Assembly (NCBI RefSeq): GCF_051622035.1
Contig: NC_135357.1
Location: 14,817,001 to 14,881,000, forward strand
Reading direction: 5' to 3'
Length of the DNA stretch: 64,000 nt
From: Arctopsyche grandis
Lineage: Eukaryota; Arthropoda; Insecta; Trichoptera; Hydropsychidae
The position numbers were made by a program, and so were the translations under genes. This document shows, piece after piece, positions 1 to 15,137 of this stretch. The notes beneath the pieces are model-generated. The model saw only the letters and a list, made by a program, of their open reading frames with translations, was not told the origin of the DNA and did not search any database. Each line of letters opens with the position of its first letter. Positions within the stretch are counted from its first letter, which is position 1.

Positions 1-151
1 AAAAATTTTATGTTTAAGAATCATTTAGATTCTAACAATGCACTTTTTTCGTAATATCCATTCATCATCATATAGTGATGGACAAAAACATTGATAACTT
101 ATTTAAAAGAAAGCCTTTATTCTCTTTCAAAAATTAAAATAATATACTTAC

Positions 152-3100
152 TCCAGTGTGGAGCTGACAAACTCTGACGCCGAAGAGTACTCTTAGCTGA
201 AGCCTTTTTTATAGCTTCCCTGCACCAGAAATTTACTTGAATGTAACTCCACAATTTCAAAAACACCACTAAATATAACATACTAACTGACATACCACCA
301 ACTGTAAAATTTTAATAAAAAATCAATTAATATAACACAATTATTGAACTATAAAAATAATAATTTTGTGACTCAATAATATTGACTAACTTAAACTAAA
401 CTGATCCGCTTTGAGGTGGATTACTATAACGGGGAGCGACACAAGGAAAAATATATTAATTATATGAATCCACGATCCAAGCTTATGTGAAAATATCCCC
501 TAAAATATGAAAAAAAAGTTTTAAAACAAAATAAATATAAATTATTTTTATTATATGTAGTTCTATCAAAATTGTATAAATTTTAACAAAAAATCTTGCA
601 TTTAAACTTACCACTGATATCGCTTTTTCAATTAATAAACATATTACTATAGGAACACAACAATCTGAAAGCAAAACAAATAATATTAAAATAAGATTTC
701 ATATGTACACAAATGTATCCTTAACAATATATTGTATATAAGAAAATTTATTGTTGTGAATTACTTACACACTAATAATACTATCGAAGGATGTTCTCTG
801 CCTTCTATATTTTGTCCAGTAAGAACGACAAACCATTGTAATGGATCAACCATAATTCCATATCTAAAACATGAATTCACATTTTAATGCACAAAAATTA
901 ATTTGATTTATAAAATATTTCGTGCATTTTTTATTTACTTGATAAGATTTTCTAAAAACAGACGAATCCCGCCCATGGATAATAACAGGAATCCCCAATT
1001 GACGAATCCAGTGAAATTGTCGAAACCTGAACTCCATGAGAATAGCGAATCTTGTGGTTTGTGACATCTAAAAAAAATCATATATGATTATATAGCAAAA
1101 ATATTTTTACAATGAAATAATCCGAATACGAATCGTTGCCTAATAATATTTTTATGTAACATTCTTTAGATATTACCTGATATATAAGTAGAAAACAATA
1201 AAATTATTTACATAAACTTAATCACTAACCATTAAAGACAATGATTTTTTAATTTTGTTGAACCCAATTTAAAACATCCTTCTCTATAATAATATATAGT
1301 TAATTTGTTGTATAATTTCATACTCCTACATATGTATTTATAATACATATAAATATATAAAAACAATGTATGTACTGCAAAAAATTCATTTATTTATAAA
1401 ATAAGTAAATACATATGTATAATTATTAAGTATGTATGTAACTACATATGTAAACTTACAGTGGCACACCCAGCCCTCCACCCAGGTCTTGGGCCTCTCC
1501 AAAACCAAAAAATAAATAGAAAACCACTAGAAAAGTTTCCAAAAGCTACAACTGCTGTAATTCAAGAGCTTTGTGATAAGAAAATAAAACGGAATTTTAT
1601 TATTTAAACATATTTTTAGCAACACTAATCTGGCCGTAAAACCGACATGATATATTTGAGATTTACGTATTAGAAATATGTATATTGTTCATTGGATTGA
1701 GTATGACAATGAAATTGAAAAAAACATATTTGAATTCTGATAGACCTCAGATTTAGCAAAAAGTGGAAGTTTTGCATAGTCAACCGTTTATGTATGTACA
1801 TTCAACTTGATGTATGTATTACAAAAATGAACTCGAAATTATAAAATTATTAAATATTAATACGCTGCACTGTTCAGAACAATGACTTTTAAAATATAGA
1901 ATAAACGATTCAGTACATGGGCATAAAAGTATACGTGCTTCATATTGGTTTAATTAAAAGTAACGAACAGATATTATTAGTGATTCCAAATTGATTGATT
2001 GTTCTTATCTTGTTCACAGACACTTTGGATTCTGATAAAATATTTTCGACAGATTCTACTTAATTTGTTACATCAGATTGTATCAAAATTTCTATGTCTA
2101 CTTAAAAAATATTAATAAAACAGTCTTTAATTAAACAAGTAACAATAATCTACATATAGTATTTACCTATCGAAAGACGATATTTTATGTGTTGAATTTC
2201 AGATAATTTTGTAACTAATAGTGAACACACATTTGCGAATAGTCATTTCTGAATATGTATAAGCAATTATTCTAATTATTAACGTTCCAAATAGTTGATG
2301 TAGAAATCTATTTCAATTTTTCGTAACACATATATATACATATTTATGTACATAATTTATAATCTAAATGTGCAATAATTTTTTTAATATCATTAGCATA
2401 TCACTTACAAAATTATGTTTTTCACAAAAATATAATTTGAGAAATATTAGGAATCCGTTTAAAATTTTGAAAACAAAATTTCAAGGTTTTGCAACTCAAG
2501 GTGCAATGAGCGCAATTTAATGTAGTACAAATACATATGTATGTGAAACCTAGCATGACAACTTCTCGAGAAATCATACGTGACATTGACCTTTATCGCA
2601 ATAGAAAACTACAAATCAATCTTCATATAACAAATTACTTTAAAATTGTTATAAAAAAAATGCTTGAACATGAAGCAATTCTGGTGTAACAATTTACATG
2701 AACTTAGTACAAAATGCTAGACAATGTGTTCAATTTTCTTCTAGAATTACCCTTGTGTAAACATGCACATTGAATGAGACATGTGCAATATTCTATAAAC
2801 TCGTAGTTCCATAGGGATTATACCCTTCAACAATATTTGTAGGGCTTTAGTGTAAGTAGACATTTAAAACTGTAATTTACTTCATTTTACTCAACGCGCT
2901 GAAATATAACGCGTCCCTGTTATTATTAGACATCGTTCTGTAAATAGTATGTACATCTATACAATTTATCTACTGAACATCAGACGGACGACTATACATA
3001 CATATACAGTGAAAAATCAGCAGGCAAACCCTATATATGTATTCTATATTTATATGTAATAGATAAATTGGATTAATTACAACAAATCAAAATAAGTTCG

Positions 3101-5104
3101 AACAATCGCAGCAGATAAAACATAATACATAAATTGTCTTAACCATAATAGTTTATTTAATCGTAAATATAAGATTGAGCATATCAGCAAAGGAACCAAA
3201 CTGATTATAATAGCGGCGGTTTACATACATGCATTGAAAATAAAGGGAGCTTGGGGCCCCCGAATCTTGGGGGCCCCAAATTGGGCCTTTGCTATAAAAA
3301 TGTACAACTTACAAATTGTTATCATTGTCCACAATACGTTTGTAAGCCAAGAATAAATTAAATTAATTTATTATTTTATTCCAAAAAGTGTTTCAAGTAC
3401 ATATAGTAAATAAATAAATAAATATGGTTTCGTAAAATCCTTATGAAAAACCATGTACTGAAAAGCATGATAAAAAGCGATAATGGCATTTTTTTACTAA
3501 AATGGGGGCCTCAAACTTCAAATGCGCCTGGGGCCCCCCATTTACTTGATCCGCCGCTATTTTCAATAACTACAAACATATCTAGTGTACAGGGTGCACA
3601 CAATTTACACGACAATATTGAAAACTTGAAATATAATATATGGATTATTTAAAAAAAAAATAATTTACTATACAGCAAGATTGAAAAAAACTCTACCAGG
3701 GGGCAAAATGGTAAAGTTTTAAAGCGATCGGAAGAATGTAGGAAATATTGCCTAATTAAGGTCTGTTCATACCTATCCAGCACGACCCGTATCCTGCAGG
3801 TGTCCTGCAAGTGCGGATAGTATTCTTTGATACATTGGACGTATTCATACTCCATTCACGCATGCGCATTTACGCATTCATGCGCGTCCATATAGAATGT
3901 ACTAAAGAATACTGTCCGTACTTGCAGGATTCGGGTCGTGCTGGATAGGTATGAACAGACCTTTAATCGTTAGCGAAGTCAAACATAGAAAAGCCTTGTA
4001 AAAACCAAAGCCTGTATATCAATTAATTTAATCTCAAATAGTTTTGGATGGTAAATTTGGTCAAATATTTATAAATTTGTACAACATTAAGAGGGCTGGA
4101 CACCAGCGCCTTGTCCATACAAACGTATTACACCTCTCCCTTCCTCAATTATGGCACTAGAGAAACTATTTTTTAATATGCTATGGATATCCACCATTGG
4201 GATGCATCTATCGATTTATTTTTTTGATTAGTTATTTCTTATAGGAGCTAGGAGCCGCCAAACATCTATAAAATCGCATCTTTTTTACACCCACGAAAAG
4301 AGTCCAGCGTGCTTATTTAACGGTCGGTTTAAAAAAAAAAATACGCGCATAGTTGCACAAAAAATATCTTTCTCATACCGATGATGATTTGTTTTTAAAA
4401 ATTGGTCCAGTTTTGGGGGAGAAAATAGGAGAATACGAAACCTCGATTTTGTCGATTTAAAATACGTATTATCTGGTCGAAGCGAAACTGTCGCATTTAT
4501 TCAATATATATATTGATATATATTGTCGCATTCACTCAATATATATATATCGAAGAAAGGAACGGCAACAAAATTAAGGTTTCGGGTGTACAGACCTCTT
4601 AATAAATGGAAATTTCTCAGTACGAGCAGTTTTCCACACAAACAACGTACTAAAAAAAGTCTATATATCATTATAATAACGTTGAACGTGACAAAAAAGC
4701 ATTCACGTATGTAAAATTCAAATCGATTCTACGAAAAACATTGAAGTGAGTTTTTAAATTGAACAAACAATAAGTTTGACTCAACGAGAGCACATTTATT
4801 GAAGTGGAGTAAAATCCGTATAATCTGAGCCAGTATTATGGTAGTTGCGTCAAGTGCACACCCGAAAAGATTTGAATTTGTTAGGTGATAACACACAAAT
4901 AAATTGGTGTTGAAAGCGATAACGTATTTGCCAGTATTGGTATGATACTTACGGCTTGTCGTGTTGCGATTTTCTGGCCTTCTGCTCTTTCTCAGTGATT
5001 TCCTCGGCTCTGGTGACGCTCTGAGCCCTTCGAAACCTCAACGTCTTCTCGTCTGGGTCCCCTCCTGAGGGGACCTGTTGGTGCGGCTGCTCCACGTGAC
5101 CCAT
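152..5104 (-). CDS. DGAT1: Diacylglycerol O-acyltransferase 1 (midway/DGAT1), N-terminal part, 6 exons, partial
   Basis: ER-membrane MBOAT enzyme that makes triacylglycerol from diacylglycerol and acyl-CoA. The exons, in minus-strand order, are 4953-5104, 939-1067, 769-863, 612-664, 391-499 and 152-301. Phase is kept at every junction, giving 229 codons. The start is ATG 5104, with an in-frame TGA just upstream. The N-terminus is charged, with RRAQSVTRAEEITEKE. Family signatures follow in order: CHKPQDSLFSWSSGF, IRLFLENLIKYGIMVDP, then hydrophobic membrane segments (IINIFFLVSLPVIVIHL) and FLKLWSYIQVNFWCR. Each aligns to DGAT1 rather than to sterol acyltransferase. The catalytic C-terminal half (YYFLFAPTLCYELNFP region and the active histidine) is not in the window and should lie beyond position 1. 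The first intron is 3.9 kb. Family assignment is sure; splice sites were judged by eye. Confidence 0.92.
3211..3559. mobile_element. Inverted-repeat MITE with GGGGCCCC-rich ends (hAT-like)
   Basis: The ends are inverted copies: TAGCGGCGG on the left and CCGCCGCTA on the right, followed inward by G/C blocks (TTGGGGCCCCC on the left, GGGGCCCCCCA on the right). A GGCGGAT plus GGGGCCC end is common in short hAT-like elements of animals. I could not find a clean 8-bp target duplication (GATTATAA on the left, TTTTCAAT on the right), so the superfamily is a guess. It contains no coding sequence. Confidence 0.6.
3759..3962. mobile_element. 204-bp MITE with long terminal inverted repeats, TTA target duplication
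   Basis: The left end AGGTCTGTTCATACCTATCC is mirrored by GGATAGGTATGAACAGACCT at the right end, and the match runs on through CAGCACGACCCG. TTA flanks both sides (3756-3758 and 3963-3965). A 3-bp TTA duplication fits the PIF/Harbinger superfamily; a TTAA-type element is the alternative because the surrounding bases also contain TTAA. It is inserted in a copy of another repeat that exists without it near 11830-11930. Confidence 0.75.
4087..4602. mobile_element. TTAA-flanked inverted-repeat element, copy 1
   Basis: The element is bounded by TTAA at 4087-4090 and 4599-4602. It starts GAGGGCTGGACACCAGC and ends CAGACCTC, an imperfect inverted repeat of the start. Its body matches 16039-16508 over nearly its whole length (shared words include ACACCCACGAAAAGAGTC and GAAAGGAACGGCAACAAAAT). 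TTAA duplication is typical of piggyBac-like and Kolobok elements. No transposase reading frame is present, so it is non-autonomous. Confidence 0.8.
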
Positions 5105-7454
5105 CACTGATGGCTCAGGAGCGACTCACTCCACACTCCAGTGCTGGCTACGCACTGACACACTGATAAACTTCAACCGGTCTCTCGTCATCAACACCAA
5201 GGTGACCGGTGGGGTATACGAGTCATTAAAAACAAGTTTGTTCGATATAATTGGCTTGCCATATTCCAGTCTAGAAGCACAAGGAAAATACGACCCAAAA
5301 TTATATAATTAAGCTTACCACATGAAACGCATTCATAAATAATATACTATATGCCCATCGCATGATGCATGTATAACTCGAATCGCCCATTTCCAATGAT
5401 CGGTTCAAGGTTCAAAATAGATGTGGAACTACTCCGTTCTCATAGATAAGAAATTAAATTCCACGATTTCACTACTAAAGAAATACTTGTAGTTGTTCAC
5501 GGGTTGATATAGTGGGTTCATTAGTTCAATGTATTTCTTTAATGATTATTGTCACAAGTGTGCATAAAAATGTTTAAAATACGTGAAAATTTTATAACGC
5601 ACAATTTTAAATTTCAACGCAAATCAACTAGGAACGAAAATCATCATTATAAGGATTGTAAATAGGTTTTTGAGCTCTTTTTCCTATTATGCTGTAGATT
5701 AACATTAGAATAATATAATACTATGATTACTAACCAAATTAAATTAAATTGTAAAATAGAAAATGATCAGTAGATCAGTAGCTATTAAAATAGATATAAG
5801 ATGTATTGTGAACATAATTTCGTAATAATAAAAAGCATTTAAAAATCAAAAACAATCATCGATTTAAATGCGATATCATGGCATATTTCAATGAACATGT
5901 GAACCTACACATTTACTTTGTTTTTTTTTACAGTATATACCATACAGATGTGTGAAAATAAAAACTGCTACTTACATTGTATGGGACATGTAATTTGTAA
6001 ACATTCCATACGTTTCACTTTCATCAGTCATGTAATTATTTTGCAACTCTGTTCTCACAGTATCGTGTAACAAGATGTTATTTCGTTTAAGTTTTATTCA
6101 TGAAACATATTCAATGTGTATAATTAAATTTTAAATGTTACTATTTAAGTTGTGTTGATCGTGCGAGTAAAAGTTTCATGAATTCGAAAATTGCGTATGC
6201 CCTTGACCCGTTCCAAACTATTTATGGTTCGAGTACTAGGAAATAGTACACCAATTTCAATGCTTGTTAGTTGAAAACTATAGATTTGCGTAGAAGTCAA
6301 GCAAACAAACAAAAATAGCCCCTTTATGTAGCATAAGATAAATTGACTATGAAAAGAGAATGTCATAGAAATTTGTTTAGTGAATTTGTAATATATGTAT
6401 GTATGTATGTGTGTGTGTATTGTTTCAAATATAATGCTTATTCTATACATACATATATTTAAAATGTTTCATGGGAAAATAAACAAGACTTTTATGAATG
6501 CATTGAAATTTTATTCTTCTATAATAGAAGCTTCAAATTAATGAAAGCAATTGATTTGATATTACAATAGGAAACATGTACTCGTACTCATATCCTATAA
6601 AATATCAGGAAAAGATTTGTGGGTGTCTTTATTTAGTGAGTGAGTAATAATTCTTCAAACATGTTAAAAAAGAATAGAATATCTTATCGTTCTTCAAAAA
6701 TTTCTTATTTTTTTATAATAAATATATTTTTGGTTCAATAAAAATATTTTGAATACTTCACCAACTTCTATTCATTTTTAAAGTTGTTTTATTTATATAC
6801 AATAACTACACAGATATAATAATTAATAGTAAAAGCGCAAATACTGCACCACCATTCAAAATATCAATAATAAAATGACAGCAAACACACCTAAAATTAT
6901 CAGAATCCGTGGCCAGAAAATATGTAGATATTCAATATGAATAAACATTTAAAATATATTAAAAAAAAAAGACTGATCAATCAAAGTAATTTGTGCTTCA
7001 ACATTTACAAACCAATATTGCAAAACATATGAAAAAACAAGTATACCAATTGCATTCACACCGTTTAATAATATAAATAATACTTAAAACATGCCTAAAT
7101 ATACGAGTCTCCTGTAAAATATTTAGGAATGTGCATACAATCTTAAATATTCATTTAATTCGTAATTTTTAAATATGTTTCAGCCGATATACATATGTAG
7201 TGGTGGTAAATCCTACAACATTGTATAAGACAACCGGCTCACATAATATTAATTTTATATTTTTTGCCTTCACTTGCAAATCATACTTGTCATATAAATT
7301 TGATATAATTTAACAAAATTAATAATAATCAGTTTGTATCATGTTTTGACGCCAGTAGATTTGCGGGCGCTTACACCATCCGTAAACACTGGCACACGAT
7401 GAGATAATTGAACTAATCACAGAAATCTGGCTAAAAGTCAGACCAACTATTTTG
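5105..7454. other. Intergenic region between the DGAT1 5' end and the slowmo 3' end
   Basis: The DGAT1 promoter and 5' leader should lie at about 5105-5300, where the sequence is less AT-rich than its surroundings. From 5300 to 7454 I see only AT-rich DNA with no gene. A short GTAT/GTGT microsatellite lies near 6390-6420, and candidate TTTATT (minus-strand AATAAA) signals for slowmo lie near 6788. Confidence 0.6.
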
Positions 7455-10400
7455 TCAAGCGTTGGCAGACGACGTCATTTGCTGAATATCATCTAGTGAC
7501 TTTTTTGCTTTGGTGGATATGTCATCCATCGATTTACGCGCCGTTGTTGTGATATCGTCTATCGACTTTTTGGTTGAATTGAAGATTTCGTCTGTGCTTT
7601 TACAGGCTGATGATGTAATTTCTTTTACTTCAGCGTCGATTTTATCGATGACCCATTCAATAGCTTGGCGGCCTTTTCCAGCATTTAGTGAAATTTTGTT
7701 TGTCAAAACATCCTCCATATAGTTAGTGAGTGGCACTCCCTAAAAAGGTTTAGAACATTATTTAATTTTAATATAATAATAATTAACCTTGAATAATTTT
7801 AATGTAAATATAATTAAACTTGAATAACTTTAATGTAATAATAATTAACCTTGAATAATTTTATCTGAATAAGGGCGTTAAACAAAGAAAAAGTTGGCAG
7901 TCAAATATTATCACATAACCCGTCTAAAAGTATTGTAATGAATGTTGGCATAGAATCAAATGTGAAGGATTTTAAACTTTACGCTTCCTTCTATTTATAT
8001 TTTTAAAACTCGTGTAAGATTATTCAAATATAGTTATCATTTACCTGAACTGTGACGACAGCCTCCTGTTTTAACAATGTTTTTGATGAATCGGTCGGAT
8101 GTGGGACGTATCGAAGTGTTTCATCGACAGCTATGTATCTGCAGAAACTGAGGTTTATTGTTTTGAGGGTCATTTCTCGGAGTGACGGATTTACTACTGA
8201 TTTTTCACTGGCATAGCAAACTTTCGCCGATCCGATCAGCTGAAAATAATAATTTAAAAAAATGTATTAGCGGATGTTATTCGTAAAGTTAATAGGCACA
8301 TTATATAAAACCATAATTAATAATACTACAATGTTTCAAGTTAAAAATTGCCAGAAAATAATAATAAAGAAAATTTAATTATTAATATTGATCAGTTATG
8401 ATAAACCTTACTTTACTATTGATTATGTATAATAAAATTACATAAAAACTATTGCTAATATTTTACAACTACAATATGTATGTAAGGCGATAAACTGAAT
8501 TTGCAATTGTAAAAATTAAATGATTATTTTTATTCATAGTGACTTTTGAATAAAACAAACAAAATGTTTTAATATCAAGGTTGCTATGTGAACTTTATCT
8601 CATAATTTTATATAAAAAAAACTCATCAATTGCTATCAATGACCAACTATGTTCAATCATATATTGAGCACGAGATAAGAATTCAACTGACGAAAAAAGA
8701 AACTGAAATAAAGCCAATTGAAAAGAATGCATTCACAAGAGGAAGAGTTCCGGTGCCATCATATAAAATTTATATGGCACAAGTTCAACATTCTTTGGCT
8801 TGGCATCAATTCGTGATACTAAATAGAAACTTTCCCAAATAGGTAAAAATGCTTTGATAATCATCATCATCATCATCTACAGGCACTCACAATCCACTGC
8901 TGGATGATGACCTTTCCAACACACTTCTATTCGTCTCTATTCGCAACTTTCATTCATCTCAACCCATACGTTTTCTTAATTTCGTCTACCATCTTCTTCG
9001 CTACCTTTCTTTTACCCTTTTACGCTATCTCGGGTACCATTCTAGTTCTTCTTTGGTCCACTTTTCGTCTTTTCTTCTAACTAAGAGACTCATCTATACC
9101 CATTTCAATCTCTTCACTAACTTCGTCATATTTCTCACCCATGTATTCCATTTCCTATCTTTCCTTGTTATCTTTCGATGAAGAATTGAACATTTAACTT
9201 GTGTTTAATACAAAATCTACATACAAAATGGATTTACATAGCATCTACATTACAGTTGTATACATAATTAATTTTCAAACTGTACAAATAATAAATTATT
9301 TCTTGGATTAATTTTTCAAAATCGCAATAGAAAAATTTAAAGATTGTGACGCATTGATAATAAATCTTGTCTAATCAGAGGGCAATCATTAAAAATGTAT
9401 TCATTGTAGTCTATATAATAATCATACGTACAATATCGCGTGAAAGAATATACTTACAGCTTGAGCCCATCGGGGAAAGTACCATTTCGAGCTGACAAGT
9501 CGATGCGTGTGGAGTACTCCATCCACCACAGTTCGTTCTACCACATCTGTGGCAATCACAGCAGGATTCATGGGGTTGGGATATTTACGCCATGCTGCTT
9601 GAGTTACCGTCTCCCACGGATGGCTGTAAAAAACATAAAACATTAATTATAAGAATTCAACATATTACAGAATCGTATTAAAATATGCGTACATACACCC
9701 TTTTATTGAATGTTTACACATTTCAACTTAATAAAAGACAATATATGTACATTTGCTGTTACAAAAATCTTTTATTATTATTTTGTATGATTGGTGTACA
9801 ATAAATCCCCAAAAGAACAATTAAAAAGAGATTGCAACCTCAGTGATTTATATACATATATTAGTCGTCTCATATAATATATGTAAGTAATTTCAAAGAG
9901 TGAATAATCCAATCCGATTGAATGAGTCGACAAATTGTCATCAAATACCGTATTATTATGAAATGTATTTATCAATGAAATTTTTTTAACATAAAGTAAA
10001 ATGTTTCGCATCTTTGAACTCAAATTTTTTGAATCAATCTAACGTAGGTATAATTTTTGTGGTAGCTTATTAATATTTTAAAGATTTTAAGAAAATTATA
10101 CATAGAAGAGGTTAAGCATATTTAAAATTTCTTTCAATCTTATTTTCCTGATTCTATAAAATGTAATAATATAGGACTAATTTTAAAATTCCAGAATCAT
10201 AATTGATGACTAGCATCAGTTGTGTGTATCAGATTAAGATTGATATCCAAATTGTATTAGATTTAGCCTTAATTTAATCATAATAACCCCAAACTGTACA
10301 TCTTCCATATAAATTTTTACCCAAGTTTTCAAAATGATACTTATTTTAACTGTTTTAATAATAAATTTCAAGGAAGAGATTCAGTTAATAGCTCTGTAAC

Positions 10401-11143
10401 TATACGTGTAGAATGGGTAAAAAAAATTAACAATTCCTTTTTCTTTACAAGTTTCAAAGACTTAGTTGAGGAAGAAGAATAGTCGATTAAAATCAATTTA
10501 ACTTAAATAAACACATTCCTGGTACTTAAAATTTCGACCAAATCCATCCAAAACACACCGGAGCGGATCATCCCGATAATAATAAAAAATACTCCAAACA
10601 CTTCTACAAAATCGCCTACATATAACACTATTAATTTGAAAAATGTACACATAATTGGCACAATCGACTTTGTCATTAGAGCTACCCACTTTCAATCGCC
10701 GATATACATCCCTCGGAGGGAGTCACATCTAGATTTTAATTACACAATATCAATACGGATTGCACCACTCGTCAGACCGTCTGCAAGAGATGCACATCGT
10801 TACCATTACCAAAAACGCACAAGAAATCCCCATAATATGGTTTGCAATCAATCATAGCGAAGACAGAGCATTGAAATATCGATCTGGTGGCCTTATATAA
10901 GGAGCGTTTAAGGCTTAGTTTAGCATATCACGAGTCGATAAAGGTTAAGGGGTTGGAAATATTGCGACCTCTGGGTAATGACGTACGATAGTGCGGGAGG
11001 GGGAGCGTTGACAGTTGACGCAATTTGGCGGAATTACGTAAACGCACGTGACGGGTCGAGCGGGGGAGGGGGGTTAGGGGTGGGGAAATGTGCTACTTCA
11101 ATTGCGCTCACTTGAAGGTGTGTTCGGAGGTCCAGATCCTCAT
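7455..11143 (-). CDS. slmo: Slowmo / PRELI domain-containing protein 3 (PRELID3B-like)
   Basis: Mitochondrial intermembrane-space protein of the PRELI/UPS family; relatives carry phospholipids between mitochondrial membranes with TRIAP1. Exons in minus order are 11112-11143, 9458-9623, 8045-8239 and 7455-7739, giving 225 residues, close to the fly protein. The start ATG 11143 reads MRIWTSEHTF, and the split Asn codon joins to HPWETVTQAAWRKYPNP. Further family blocks are VVDGVLHTHRLVSSKWYFP, ALIGSAKVCYASE and TLLKQEAVVTVQGVPL. The PRELI domain fills roughly residues 2-172. The C-terminus has heptad-like repeats (KSIDDITTTARKSMDDIS) that look like a helical tail, as in the fly protein. All introns are GT-AG. 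Intron 1 is 1.5 kb and intron 2 1.2 kb. Confidence 0.96.
7773..7862. repeat. Three-copy tandem repeat of about 32 bp in slowmo intron 3
   Basis: The phrase TAATTAACCTTGAATAATTT recurs three times with small changes (AACCTTGAATAATTTTAATG, AAACTTGAATAACTTTAATG, AACCTTGAATAATTTTATC) at a spacing of about 31-37 bp. Confidence 0.7.
8857..9190 (-). mobile_element. Decayed 3' end of a non-LTR retrotransposon (RTE-like LINE), antisense in slowmo intron 2
   Basis: On the minus strand the sequence ends in a run of GAT/ATG trinucleotides (plus strand ATCATCATCATCATC near 8860-8877), preceded by CATCATCCAGCAGTGGATTG. Lineages of RTE-like LINEs end in a similar CAGCAGTGGA...(GATGAT)n tail. Conceptual translation upstream, with stops, recalls the C-terminal ..RWxDxIKK..G..W...A.DR..W.. 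block of those reverse transcriptases. It carries several in-frame stops and no 5' part, so it is an old, 5'-truncated copy. Confidence 0.6.
9624..11111 (-). other. slowmo intron 1
   Basis: AT-rich intron between the tiny first coding exon and exon 2. No further exon, RNA gene or recognisable mobile element was seen. GC content rises sharply from about 10980 as the promoter island begins. Confidence 0.6.
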
Positions 11144-11345
11144 GGCTGCGAAGGTCCGCGAACACGACCGAGTCCGACCGAAGGTCGAGGAGAAGAGCGA
11201 GCACTCGAACGAAGCGCCGATGCCGGACTGAAGCGAGTGCGCACGCGTCAAATTAGAGATAGCGCTCTCGTCGCTCCTCTCGCTCGCACTCGCGCTCCTC
11301 ACGCCCACGCTTCTCTTTCGTCTCTTTCTTCGCTGCTGTGACCAT
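10975..11345 (-). promoter_or_regulatory. GC-rich promoter island of slowmo
   Basis: A GC- and CpG-rich block surrounds the first slowmo coding exon in otherwise AT-rich DNA, with G-runs (GGGGGAGGGGGGTTAGGGG near 11060-11080) and repeated CTCGC/GCGAG words at 11160-11300. No TATA box is obvious on the minus strand. The call rests on composition plus the position of exon 1. Confidence 0.5.
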
Positions 11346-11825
11346 GTGCTGTGCGCGTGCCGGACTTTCCCGATTGCCGATCACCAGCCGAGTTACGCAT
11401 GCTATTTAATTCAACAAAATTTCTATGAAACGCCTCTGGTGTTTCATTATTTTAATGTCGTAACTATGCAGACGCCATTAGCTTGCTCGATATTGTATCG
11501 TTTGTAGACGCCACCCAACGTGTGGTAAGCCTGATTAATTAGCACGTGACGAGCTAGTGAACTTTGCTCGGTTTGCGATATCTCTATGTACTTGCCTTTT
11601 ATGTCCTAATGAATTCGCATTTTCCTACTTGAGCTTCGTGTACGTCTAGAATTATCCTGCGACGCAAAAACCTTCATAGCAGCCCATGGATAGCATAATA
11701 TCTCAATGTAGCAGCGACTATATAAGTAATGTCCAATATTACAATCAAATAGTCGAATATTACAATCAAATTTAATTATTTTTCAACATCGAACCATCAG
11801 TTTCGATTTAAATTTCTATTGTTGA

Positions 11826-11930
11826 CCATACCGCTCAAAAAGGCAGTTTCAAAATGATCGGAAGACTAGGAAATCAAGCTCAATCTTTTGCTAAATAAAA
11901 CATAGAAAAGCTTTGTAAAAAATGATTGGA
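11826..11930. repeat. Dispersed repeat copy lacking the MITE seen at 3759-3962
   Basis: AAAATGATCGGAAGACTAGGAAAT and AAACATAGAAAAGCTTTGTAAAAA here match AAGCGATCGGAAGAATGTAGGAAAT and AAACATAGAAAAGCCTTGTAAAAA at 3721-4000, where the two halves are split by the 204-bp MITE. This copy therefore shows the older, empty state of the site. Confidence 0.6.
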
Positions 11931-11962
11931 TACAAAAAATAAAAGCAAATTTTAATTGTTCA

Positions 11963-11968
11963 TTTTAT
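11963..11968 (-). terminator. RpL3 polyadenylation signal (AATAAA)
   Basis: AATAAA on the minus strand (plus TTTATT), about 37 bases past the RpL3 stop codon. That is a normal place for a short ribosomal-protein 3' UTR. Confidence 0.65.
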
Positions 11969-12004
11969 TTTATTGAACATAAAAATACGACAGTATAATT
12001 ATGT

Positions 12005-14418
<2,414 letters not shown>

Positions 14419-14460
14419 GACGCCGAAGGAGAAATGAACGATGAAAGAGTCGGACACTCT

Positions 14461-14468
14461 TATTTATA
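14461..14468 (-). promoter_or_regulatory. TATA box of RpL3
   Basis: TATAAATA on the minus strand, 43-50 bases upstream of the ATG at 14418. A pyrimidine-rich stretch follows (CTCTTTC near 14449-14443, TTCATTTCTCC further on) and could hold the 5'-TOP type start expected for a ribosomal-protein gene. The exact start site cannot be read from the sequence. Confidence 0.5.
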
Positions 14469-15029
14469 ACCTAGTAGCGGTAACATGTACGCCAGTACAT
14501 GCCATTTCGAGTTATGGCGATGAAATAAACCAATCTGACGATACTGACGAATTATTTTCGTGCCTATCTATTTTAAAAGGCCATTTTTGTATTATAATCT
14601 TAACTTTACTACGGTATAACAATATTATATATTCATTGGGTAGGTTGTATGTATTTGAAATTAAATCGAATTGATAGTTTCAATTAAGCTTTGTTAATTT
14701 TAATTAAATAGATAAAATTATAATCGTTGGCCGTGTTAAAGTCATAAGTCATTTAGATTTCAAACCTAAAAAAATAAGTAGCATGTCCTTTACTCAATAA
14801 ATTGATTATTTAGTAAAAGAAAAAACACTTAGTACTTGGCAGTGATAGGATCGTTGCCCGTTTTACAATTGAACCATAAAAGTTTAAGTATGAGAATGCT
14901 ACGATATAAATAATAAGGTGATCATTCCTGTTGGTTTTAACAATATACCATTGTTTTTTGGTTATCTCTCTTGGTAAATCGTGAGATAAAACCGGAACCC
15001 TTTTTTATTTATCAAATAGCATCTAATTA

Positions 15030-15076
15030 CACTGAGCAACAAAAAAAAATTACCAGAGCAGAGACTAACCAATCGC
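15030..15076 (+). mobile_element. Solo end of a mariner/Tc1-like element, left-facing copy
   Basis: After TA at 15028-15029 the sequence CACTGAGCAACAAAAAA...TTACCAGAGCAGAG...TAACCAATC matches, in inverted orientation, 20921-20975. A CA-starting end next to TA fits the mariner/Tc1 group. No transposase is visible beside either copy. Confidence 0.5.
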
Positions 15077-15137
15077 TTAATGCTATCTAGAAATCGATAT
15101 TATTTTATTTTCATAAATAGGCATGAATGATTCTTTC

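Larger units (their letters stand above)
1068..4952 (-). other. DGAT1 intron 1, AT-rich, with three small DNA elements
   Basis: A 3.9-kb intron without coding signal. Positions 1070-3200 are AT-rich unique-looking sequence with many scattered ACATATGTA-type words. The right-hand part holds three inverted-repeat elements that are listed separately. Confidence 0.7.

Noticed and set aside
3649-3855. 68-codon minus-strand frame
   Set aside because: Lies largely within the inverted-repeat MITE.
8630-8842. 70-codon plus-strand frame in slowmo intron 2
   Set aside because: No domain, no splice context, opposite to the host gene.
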